From Alliaria petiolata (Eukaryota; Streptophyta; Magnoliopsida; Brassicales; Brassicaceae), in assembly GCA_020283515.1 (NCBI GenBank), contig JAHZTW010000002.1, forward strand, positions 23,458,123 to 23,522,122: a stretch of 64,000 bases of DNA, given 5' to 3'. Below are positions 11,504-21,102 of the stretch, piece after piece. The notes beneath the pieces were generated by a model. The model saw nothing but the letters and a program-made list of their open reading frames with translations, was not told the DNA's origin and searched no databases. Both the position numbers and the translations under genes were made by a program. Position 1 is the stretch's first letter; each line of letters opens with the position of its first letter.

Positions 11504-12083
11504 GGAATTTGAATAAGGAAGAGCTTTGAGACTAAGCCGAGATATACTGTTTGTTGTTGCGATGCTTATGTACTACGTTTTATCTGATCACAGTATATAC
11601 TTATAATTAGAAAAACATTTATAAAAAAATATTAATAAATGATTTAAGAAAACTGAACCTGAATAAAACACCAAGCTTTGAAGATCATTTTTATAAATAT
11701 AAAAAACCTTAATTTCATTAAACATTTTTTATCTGATTATGTAATCTATTTTTTTTTTTAAAGGGGAAATATCTCGTAAAAGTGTAAAACTGATCAACTG
11801 GTTGACTATTTAAAACGATATAATTGAACAAAAAAAATTTAATAAATTTGTACCCTGTGGCAACAACATTTCATTGTCGAAGCCCGTAGTGAGTTTGATG
11901 AATCAAAATAAATTGATGTCATCCCAAACAATTCATTGTCTTTTTCTTGGGTTTCAAGAAAACAATTTGGGGGTTTTTTTAGCGGTTTCACAATATTAGA
12001 ACGAAGCCCGATGCAACTTCTATGTTTAATATGATGTTTAAGCGGATTCGAGAGGCTTTTTACAAGTCTAAACCCGCTTTTGT

Positions 12084-15000
12084 TGCATTTGCGCAGAAAC
12101 TTATTTTTAATAAATACTTTTATCTCTAAGATTTATTTATATATATATATATATGTATGTATATATATACATATATATATATCAATTCTAAAATATTTTA
12201 TATAATTATTATGGTTATAAATGTAAAATTACAATTAAAATTATATGGAAAGCACGCGATTATTCAAAAGACGTTATAGAATTATTAAAAATGGTTATAA
12301 GTGAAAATGTATTGAACAAAAAACGACGATAAAGAAATACGATCACCCGATACATTTTCTTAGATTGTTATGCTTAAAACATAGGGATGATTTGGTGAAT
12401 AACCATAATAAAAGAAAATTTTGCAAAGTAACCAAAAAAGATAGAGAGAGATAGGAAGAATAAGAGAGATAAAATGGTTAGTTTGTAGATTAAGTTTTTT
12501 TTATGGTTATTCACCAAAAAATCCCTAAAACATATAACTCACAAGCACAAAAATAAAATAAAAACAATTTGATTTTCCAGAACATTTTTGTATAATTCGA
12601 AACATATATAATAAATAATATAGTTAATAAGTAAAACAATTCATACCTTAAAATGCAAATATAAAATATATATAAACTAATTTAACCATAAAAATTGGCT
12701 GCACAATTAAGAGAAAAAATTAAGTTCGACTATATTTTTTTATTGACAAACCAAAATACTATAATACAATAAGATATATGCAATAGTTCTGAAAATATAG
12801 ATAAATAATCGAAACCCCTATTTTCGCAGGGTACTTATATATAATTTATTATTATTAGTATTTCAAATTTTGTATTTATATTATTTAATATATTCTATTA
12901 TGTCAAACTATTTTTGTGTAAATATATGCTCTATTCAATTTTTATTATTTTTACAATCTGAATAAATGCCAACTGCACTTGAATAAGTTGCATCTTTTCA
13001 TTATTGTTATTTGTGTCTTTCTATGAAGTTAAACTTTAATCCAATAAATACTTATTGTGGTTACATCTTTTCATCATAACTGTTATTTGAGTATGTGTTT
13101 TTTTATTATACATTATGTGTCTTTTCGTTTACAACCGTTTATTTTATGAAAACTTGCATCTTTTAATATTCATGTCCTTTAAACTCTATAAAAAGACAAA
13201 AAAATTATGGGGACCTTCATTATTTTTTTTTAGATGCATGTTTAGTAAAAAAGTTTATTAAACAAAAATGAGTAGTGGCATGAAACAATAAAAAAATATT
13301 ACTTTGGGCTGCACCAATCAATTGCGTAATTTTTTTCTTATTCATATTGTTAATTTAGGAATCAATTAATTATAAAATTATGAAATTCATATTGGATATT
13401 GCAAAGGCTAATCATGCAAACAATCTTTGATATTTAGGGATTTCAAAAATAAGTTTCCTGTAAGATTCAATTACCTTTACTCTCCAAAATTTTAAAAAAA
13501 AACTAGAAACAAAAATCAAAAATTTATGAAGATAATATATATTAATATTTAGCAAAATTCATAAATGCCTATTATGGTTCATCAAACTGAATAAATATCA
13601 TTAATGGTTGTGTCTTTTCATTATAAATTTTCTTATAACCGTTATTAAAGTTTTTCTTTTTTCATTATTCATTATATACTTTTTGTTTTAACCGTTTATT
13701 TAATAAAAATTATATATTTTAATATTTATGTCTTTTCAACTCTATAAAAGACACAAATATTTTTTGAAAATTTTCATTATTTCTTTTTAGATGCATGTTT
13801 AGGAAAACTGTTTATTAGACTAAAAATGAGGAGTGGCATGAGGCAATGAAAAAAAATTACATTGGGTTGCATCAAATTAATTGTGTAACTTATTTTGTCA
13901 TAGTATTAATTCACTTCAAAGTTATAAATCAATGAAAATTATGAAAATCAGATTGCTTATTGAATAGACTGATACAGATGATCTTTGATTTTTCTACACT
14001 TTAGGAATTCGACAAACTTGTTCCCGGTAAGATTCAATTAACTATACTCTCCAAAGTTCTAAAGAAACAAAAACAAAAATCAAAGCTTTATAAAGGTAAT
14101 ATATATTAATAATAGCAAATTTTATTTGAATTTGTGTTATTTCATTATTCATTAGGTTCATTTTCGTTTATAACTGCTTAATTTATGAAAATTTGTATCT
14201 TTTAATATTTATTTCTGTTCAACTCTATAAAGTGACACAAAAATTATGAAGACCTTCATAATTTATTTTTAGATTCATAATTAGCAAAACTGTTTATTAG
14301 ACTAAAATGAGGAGTGGTATAAGATAATGAAAGAAATATTACATTCAACACGTAGGTGAATTTCCATTAAAATTTTCAGTTATGCACGTAGGGTTTGTCT
14401 TTTAAATTTGATCAAAAACTAAATCAAATTTGTGGTGAAATTAATATAAATTGAATTGACATAATATAATATATTAATATATAATATAAATATAAAATTT
14501 GAAATACTAATAATAAAAAATTATATATAACCCTGCGAAAATAGGGGGTTCGATTATTTGTATATAGTTTCAGAACCATTGCATATATCTTATTGTATTG
14601 TAGTATTTTGGTTGGTCACTAAAAAAATGTAGTCGAAGTTAATTTTTTTTCTTAATTGAGCAGCCGATTTTTATGGTGAAATTTGTTAATACACATTTTT
14701 TTATTTTTATTTTTAAGATATGAAATTATTTGCTTATTAACTATAGTATTTATTATGTATGTTTCGAATAGTATAAAAATGTTCTGGAAAATCAATTTTT
14801 TTTTTGTGCTTGTGAGTTAAAAGTTTTAAGCATAACAATCTAAAAAAATTTATCGAATGATCGCATTTCTTTATCGTCATATTTTGTTCAATACACTTTC
14901 ACTTATAACCATTTTTAATAATTTTATAACATATTTTTAATAATCGCGTGCTTTCCATATAATTTTGATTGTAGTTTTACATTTATAATCATAATAATTT

Positions 15001-15104
15001 TATAAAATATTTTAGAGTTGATATATATATATATATAATAAATTACAAATAAATCTTAGAGATAAAAAATATTTATTAAAAATGAGTTTCTGCGCAAATG
15101 CGCG
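12084..15104. repeat. 3-kb imperfect inverted repeat (Helitron-type sequence)
   Basis: The left arm (12084 to about 12905) matches the right arm (15104 to about 14455) in inverse orientation. Landmarks are 'tttgcgcagaaact' against 'agtttctgcgcaaa', 'ggaaagcacgcgatta' against 'taatcgcgtgctttcc', and 'cgaaacccctattttcgcaggg' against its complement. The central 1.5 kb holds inverted copies of the dispersed AT-rich repeat. There is no coding capacity. A transcript across it would fold into long double-stranded RNA. Confidence 0.75.
12384..12525. mobile_element. 142-bp MULE-type MITE with 9-bp TSD
   Basis: Terminal inverted repeats GGGATGATTTGGTGAATAAC and its partner TTATTCACCAAAAAATCCC are flanked by a 9-bp direct duplication TAAAACATA (12375-12383 and 12526-12534), the size typical of Mutator-like elements. 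The opposite arm of the large inverted repeat (around 14815-14835) has the uninterrupted site with one copy of that sequence. The insertion therefore happened after the arms separated. No coding capacity. Confidence 0.85.
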
Positions 15105-15120
15105 CAGATTCTATACCTAG
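15085..15120 (+). mobile_element. Helitron 3' terminus
   Basis: A short GC-rich hairpin (TGCGC AAAT GCGCGCA) is followed about 15 bp later by CTAG and then T, the structure of a Helitron 3' end (hairpin plus CTRR inserted in A|T). The next base, 15121, starts a copy of the dispersed repeat found intact at 7180, which suggests insertion into it. The 5' TC end was not located. Confidence 0.6.
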
Positions 15121-15355
15121 TTATGATGAAAAGATGTAACCATAATAAGCATCTATTGAATTAAAGTTTGGCTTCATAGAAACAATAATGAAAAGATGCA
15201 ACTTATCAAGTGTAATTGACATTTATTCAGATTGTTATTATTAATAGATATATGAAAATCTAAATGTTATTGGTTTTGTAATTTTAAAATCAATGTTCAA
15301 GATATTAGTTTTATGATTTATAATTATTAATTTATTATTGCAAAAATGTAATATC
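15121..15355. repeat. Copy of dispersed AT-rich element, right part
   Basis: Direct match to 7180-7415 ('gatgaaaagatgtaaccataataag', 'caatgttcaagatattagtt'). It begins exactly at the Helitron terminus and so is the displaced right half of a repeat copy. Confidence 0.7.
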
Positions 15356-16049
15356 ACCTTATTTTTCGGTCAAATGAAGGGATGTTGATTCCTAGGTATG
15401 TTTCTTTTTTCCTATACTATTGATATTTTCACGAAATCTTACGAATTTATACATTTGAACATGAACTCACCCAATTATTTTTCGTTTATCTAATTCTATA
15501 TATGAAATTAAAAACCTTAAATCAGACACAGCTAAAATAGGCACAATTAAACTAGAGAACTAAAATCCGAAAATCGAGCTCAAATTATTAGAACACATAG
15601 AGAAATCGGGTGATGGATTGATCACGATTTAAAGTTTTTAATTACATATGAGAAATTGTATAGACGCAAATAGTTTGGGTGAGTTTGTGTTCAAATGTCT
15701 AGAGATTTCTTGAGTAGTTTAGTAGTCTGAGGTCGAAAAGGCATAACTATTTAACTGGGGAGGAGAGAGTTAGACAATCAACCTTCAAAAAAAAAAAAAA
15801 TTAATAACAAAGAAGAAAAGGAGAGAAATTGGCGAAATAGTCATAACTGAATTTTTTTTTTCTTTAAAAGAACATAACAAAAACATTGTACAAGTAGAAA
15901 TTTTACGAAATGTAGCCTCTTTAGCAAACCGAGTCGAAAGAGATCGTATATTATTGACATATGCACTACAAGTGCGTTTACTGTTTAGTAAATTTACTAT
16001 ATAGTAAAGTAATATGTATGCCCTTTTATATCGGTATTGTAACTTAGAC
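15356..16049. other. Intergenic, no feature recognised
   Basis: Moderately AT-rich DNA with poly(A) and poly(T) runs. No open frame or terminal repeat was identified. Confidence 0.5.
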
Positions 16050-16178
16050 CATTTTTGGGATTGCTAGATTAATGATTGGGGTGAAGCTCGGATTACCACG
16101 GAACACATTCAAGATGCAACCACGATATTTTCAATGGTGTTGGATGATAAAGAAGATGTTGTTCACTATTGGGATCAT
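16050..16178 (+). pseudogene. Detached copy of aldo/keto reductase terminal exon
   Basis: The stretch starting ATGATTGGGGTGAAGCTCGG at 16072 matches the last exon of the intact gene (19604-19690): MIGVRLGL, then the DANAIFSLVLDDEDV region, now MIGVKLGLPRN and shifted. It lies about 1.5 kb upstream of the functional gene in the same orientation and is cut at 16187 by the adjacent MITE. It suggests a former tandem gene copy of which only this exon survives. Confidence 0.75.
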
Positions 16179-16187
16179 TTATACTAA

Positions 16188-17106
16188 GGCTCTATTTGTT
16201 TCTTCATCTCAAATAGACATCCAGATCATCCATTTTCATGATCCATCCAAATGATCCATCCAAATGATGTTTGTTTATTTTCGGTTATTTTGGTTGTTCA
16301 TCTGAATGTAAATGTGTTTGTTTGCTTAATTTACATATCCATCCAAATGATTTTGATTAAAAAAATGACTAAAATGCTCATACTTTCATTTAATCATATT
16401 TTTAATCTAATCTTAATCATATTAATTTTAATTCTTGATCTAAAATATATTTCTTAATCAAATAATTCTCAAATTATTATTTTTTGACATTTATAAATTT
16501 TTATTTTCATGAAATATACATTTTTCATAAGAATCAAAATATGAAAAACTAACATAAATACAAAACATGAACTCCAAAAATCATAATGATGAGCAATTGA
16601 TTTTTGTAGTTGTAAAAGTTTTAATCGGATCAAAGCAAAAGAAACCCAGAAACGCAAACTTCAAATCCTAAACCAAAACAATCAATTCGATTTTTCCAAA
16701 CAAAGACACCGAAGAAAAGAGAGAGGAAGCTCACCTGTGTAAGACTCGTCGGAGCTTGCAGGAGAGAGAAGATGGCGTCGGAGAGAAGAATCGCCGGAGC
16801 TTGCGGGAGAGAGAAGAATCGTCGGAGAGAGAAGTATTGCCGGAGCTTGCGGGTGAGAGAGGATAGTGAAGATGAGAATCGCCGTCGGGGGAAGATGAGT
16901 CGACAGAGAGTGTAGTCGATTTAGGTCTAGGTTTTCATTTGTAATTTTTGTTTTTAGTTAGGGTTATTTTTGTCATTTACGGTTTTTAGATGATTCATCT
17001 CCATCCAACTGAGGCAAATCGGTTCATCCAGATGGGTTTGAAAATTTTGCCTAAAAAATTAAAATTCATTTAGATGAATCATCTGGATGGAGAAACAAAC
17101 AGGGTC
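16188..17106. mobile_element. PIF/Harbinger-type non-autonomous element, 919 bp
   Basis: The left end GGCTCTATTTGTTTCTTCAT and the complement of the right end GACCCTGTTTGTTTCTCCAT form an inverted repeat. The element is flanked by the 3-bp duplication TAA (16185-16187 and 17107-17109). A 3-bp TWA target and G-rich termini fit PIF/Harbinger. Sub-terminal 'catccaaatgatccatccaaatgat' direct repeats follow. The interior (16660-16920) has GC-richer repeats of 'cggagcttgcgggagagaga' with no transposase. Downstream are four related MITEs (21103-24308) and a transposase relic (32282-33584). Confidence 0.8.
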
Positions 17107-17400
17107 TAAGTCAATAATAGAGAATGATTGATATTATTTGTCTAATCTACAGTACGACTAAAAATCTATATTAAAAAAAACAGAAGAACAAACACAACAT
17201 TTGTATAAGAAAATCAGTTATTAACAAAGAATATAATACAGTTGTAAATAAGAATTTAACAAAAAAAAAAATCATCAATTCATTTATCTTGTTTTAATTA
17301 TCTTTAATATATGGTATATATATAGGGTTTAGTAAGATTTTTGATGTTTAATGTTTTACCTACGGAAATCATAGATTGATGAATAAAAGTCGTTCATGAA

Positions 17401-17442
17401 AAGTCAAAAGTCAAAAGTCAAAAGTCAAAAGTCAAAAGTCAA
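17401..17442 (-). promoter_or_regulatory. Six tandem W-boxes upstream of aldo/keto reductase
   Basis: AAGTCAA is repeated six times with a 7-bp period. Its complement contains TTGACT, the W-box core bound by WRKY factors. A further TTGACT in the opposite orientation lies at 17518-17523, and the two flanks ('gaaaagtcaaaagtca' and 'tgacttttgacttttc') are inverted copies. The array ends about 220 bp before the ATG at 17665. Regulation by WRKY factors is inferred from the motif only; it may equally be a neutral microsatellite. Confidence 0.5.
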
Positions 17443-17664
17443 AAGTTATATAATTCGTAATGGTAATATATTAATCAAGGCGGCCAATTCTACGGTTGAA
17501 AAAGATTTTTATGACTTTTGACTTTTCATTAACATTTGAATTTTCTTCATCAATCTACTGATTTTCCACCTGAGTCACAGACAGTCAATATCTTCACGAG
17601 CTCTCTCTTCCTTTTCTTCCTCTTCCTCCGCCGAGAGAGAGAGAGACAGAGAGCGCGAGAGACC

Positions 17665-19768
17665 ATGCCGACGTCTGTAAATTATTCCGTCATCTCCACC
17701 AATATAGCGACTACAGTATCACGCAAATCCAAGGCCTCGGCTCGCTCTTTCCGGAACGTTTCGCGCCGTGGAATTAGCTCCGTCTCCGTGAATTGCTCGG
17801 TGGAGACGACGACGGAGTCTAATCGGTGGGCGAAGCTGAAGAACGGGAACGACTCACTTGAGATTTGCAGAGTTCTCAACGGTATGTGGCAGACGAGCGG
17901 AGGATGGGGGAAAATCGAGCAAAACGACGCCGTTGAGGCAATGATCCGTTACGCTGACGCTGGCCTCTCCACCTTCGACTTGGCCGATATTTGTAAGTAT
18001 CTAATTACTCTGTAATCACAAAAGCTCTGTAATCTCCAGAACAGTTTTGCTCCGGGAAGACTTTGAATTGAAAGGTTTTGTGTGGAGATTAAACGATATT
18101 AATTGTGATTATTTTGTTTCTTTGATGTTTAGATGGTCCTGCTGAAGATCTTTACGGCATTTTCATCAATAGGGTTCGTCGAAAGCGATCTCCAGAGTAT
18201 TTGGAAAAGATTAAAGGGTAAGAGAGCTTTAAGTCTATTGTTTTGTCAATAAGATCAAAACTCAATTCCAACGCCAAAGGATCAAACTTTTTGGTGATGC
18301 AGTTTGACAAAATGGGTTCCTCGTCCAGGGAAGATGACAAGCAGCCATGTTCGTGAGAGCATCGACTTATCGAGGAAGAGAATGGATGTGGCTTCTCTTG
18401 ATATGCTTCAGTTTCACTGGTCTTTGTTTCTTTGATGTGTTCTGTCTTCTTATCTAAATAGCTTCTGTAGTGACCATTTTAACTCTGCGTATTGTAATTT
18501 GGAATAGGGGGGATTATGCGAATGAAGGTTATCTTGATGCACTGAAACACCTCACTGATCTTAAAGAAGAAGGTTAAGCAATAAGAGGGTCCATATATAT
18601 ATTTTCTCTTTTCTTTTGATTATCAGTTTTGTTTATCTATCGGCTTTGCCTCACTGATCTTAAAGAAGAAGGTTAAGCAATAAGAGGGTCTATACATATA
18701 TTTTCTCTTTTCTTTTGATTATCAGTTTTGTTTATCTATCGGCTTTGCTTAAACAATGCTTGCAGGTAAAATCAAGACACTTGCTTTGACAAATTTTGAT
18801 ACAGAGAGACTTGAGAAAATCTTGGATAATGGAATCCCTGTTGTTAGCAATCAGGTGAATACCAACGCCATGACCGAACATTTTACGCCTTTCTCTAGAC
18901 TCATTCTTTTAAATCTCTGTTGAATTTTTCTTTCAAGGTGCAACACTCCATTGTAGACATGCGTCCTCAACAGAAAATGGCTCAGCTTTGCGAGCTTTCG
19001 GGCGTCAAACTTATAACGTAAAAGTCTCTTATTGTTGAACTCTCTGGAGAATCTAGTTTGGCTTCTTCCTCTTTACAAACTGACTTAACCACACATCATT
19101 GGTCCTTTGTGTGCAGATATGGAACTGTGATGGGTGGTCTCCTTTCAGAGAAGTACCTTGATACCACCAATCCAACCATCTCCTTGAAGACTCCCTCTCT
19201 CCAAAAGTACAAAACGGTAAGTGTTCAATCATTCGCAGATTAAACCAAATTGTTAAAATGATTGAGAGGGAAAGTGATGAACCATAAAGTATGAGTTTAT
19301 GGTTCATCATTACATTGTCATCATACTTTTTTTACTGTTTCAAGACTTTTAAAAGTTGCATTACAGGTTGTTGATGCTTGGGGAGGGTGGAATCTATTCC
19401 AAGTTTTACTCAAAACAATGAAGAGCATAGCTACAAAACATGGAGTCTCTATTCCGACAGTGGCTGTGAGATACGTACTAGATCAGGTATTTTGCTCTTC
19501 CTCGCATCGCATGGATCATTTAGACTCTTAAAAGGCCAGTGTGGTTTTTTGATTTGTTCTGAAAAATTGGGAATCTCTGTCGCAGCAAGGAGTTGCTGGA
19601 TCAATGATTGGGGTGAGACTCGGGTTAGCGGAACATATACAAGACGCAAACGCGATATTCTCATTGGTATTGGATGATGAAGATGTTAATAGCATACAAG
19701 AGGTTACCAAGAAAGGTAAGAATCTTCTCCAAGTGATTGGTGACTGCGGAGATGAGTACCGAGGCTAG
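17665..19768 (+). CDS. Plastid-type aldo/keto reductase, nine exons
   Basis: Exons: 17665-17992, 18133-18217, 18303-18419, 18508-18572, 18766-18854, 18938-19017, 19117-19216, 19367-19486, 19586-19768. All introns are GT-AG and the spliced frame is open for 388 codons to TAG. The ATG follows a GAGA-rich leader. Residues 1 to about 55 are rich in Ser, Thr and Arg with almost no acids, like a chloroplast transit peptide. The AKR catalytic tetrad is present: Asp105 and Tyr110 (FDLADIYG), Lys141 (LTKW) and His176 (QFHW). Further family blocks are ALTNFD, SNQVQHSIVDMRPQ, YGTVMGGLLSEKY and the NADPH-site region SMIGVRLGL. It should be an NAD(P)H-dependent reductase of carbonyl compounds; the substrate is unknown. 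Arabidopsis-type relatives read FHWWDYAN where this has FHWGDYAN, next to the catalytic His. The upstream W-box array and intron-4 duplication are described separately. It appears intact. Confidence 0.9.
18551..18748. repeat. 99-bp tandem duplication of exon 4 end and its splice donor
   Basis: Bases 18551-18649 are repeated at 18650-18748, nearly identical. The unit contains the last 22 bases of exon 4, its GT donor and the beginning of intron 4. Intron 4 therefore contains a second copy of the exon end and donor (AAG|GTTAAG at about 18671). Use of the second donor would retain in-frame stops (TAAGCAATAAG). Confidence 0.85.
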
Positions 19769-20480
19769 TGATGTGGTAGCAGATTCATATACTCTATATA
19801 CAGTATCAACTCATTTTCATGTTTGGAGAATAATTTTTACATCAATAAGACTTCTCTGGCTTTGGATGAGATTCTAAAACCTTTTGAGGAGTTGGGTCAG
19901 ATTTTGTAGTGTTGGAGGCTTTTGAGTTTTGACTATCTGTATGATATATGTATTTTTGGCTTTGTGAAACGATATGTATATTTTTGTTTACTTCGGTATA
20001 CAAGCGTAAATAAAAATCAAACATCATAAACACTCCTTGTAACACAGAAATCTTAAAAGTTCAAAAAAAAAAAAAAAACATCATAAAAAGATTATTGTAA
20101 TGCTCTTGACGAGGGATGGGACGAGGGAAACGAAAATTGGCCGAGAAATCAACCAAGTGGTCGAGACAAAAGAACGACGAACAGCTACTTGACGATTTTG
20201 GAAAGCCAATATGTACCAAACGAATCATTATGGTCGAAGAAAAAATAAAATGGGACGAGTAGAGTTGAAAACATTGATTAAAAGTAGTTTAGACTTTTCA
20301 AATATGAAAATGAATGAATGAGTTCTATAAATCACTTGTCCAATTATCATATAGATAGATATATCTCTAAGTTTGATGACAAAAAATAAAAATAAAAATT
20401 ATCCCTAGATTTTAGTTTTTGTATTTTTAACTCAAAAACATTTTTAAGTTCTTTAAAATTTATTGTAGATTTTAAAATCC
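19769..20480. other. 3' flank of aldo/keto reductase gene
   Basis: Holds the likely 3' UTR (to roughly 20060, AT-rich with 'aataagac' and 'aaataaa'-like signals) followed by unannotated intergenic DNA. No further gene recognised. Confidence 0.5.
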
Positions 20481-20481
20481 A

Positions 20482-20882
20482 ATAATAAATCACTAACAAC
20501 ACCAAATTTTAACTAGTATTTTTATTGGATGCATAATACATGATTTTGACGAAAACAAAAAATTAAAATCACTAATCCAATAACACATAATATTGTTTAA
20601 ATATGTATATTAATGATGAGACTCTTTTTTCTCTAATGTTGTGCCTTATAGCGTTTAAATGTTATTTACTTTTGAGCATTATTTTCCCCTAAGAATAAAT
20701 CACTAACAACACCAAATTTTAACTAGTATGCATAATACATGATTTTGACAAAAACAAAAAATTAAAATCATTAAACCAATAACACATGATTTTGTTTAAA
20801 TATGTATATTAATGATGAGACTCTTTTTTCTCTAATGTGGTGCCTTCTAGCGTTTAAATGTTATTTACTTTTGAGCATTATT
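20482..20882. repeat. About 200-bp tandem duplication
   Basis: Two copies (20482-20689 and 20695-20882) share 'ataaatcactaacaacacc', 'cataatacatgattttgac' and 'tgccttatagcgtttaaatg' (or 'cttctagcg'). Copy 2 lacks the short segment 'ttttattggat'. No ORF; probably repeat-derived intergenic DNA. Confidence 0.75.
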
Positions 20883-21102
20883 TTTCAACAAGACTATGGT
20901 TTTTTTTGTTCATAGCGATCCAATGAGCTTTTGTCCACTTGGTAAATTTGATTTGTTTGGGGCGATTGGAAATTTTTGCGTTTTTAGGTGTTCGACGGTT
21001 AATTGAACATGTTTCAGTGAAGTTAGTTCAACCGGGATAATCGAGATAAAGACCAAAAAAAAAAAGACACATAATTTTTAGAATATGTCAAAGTAATTTT
21101 TA

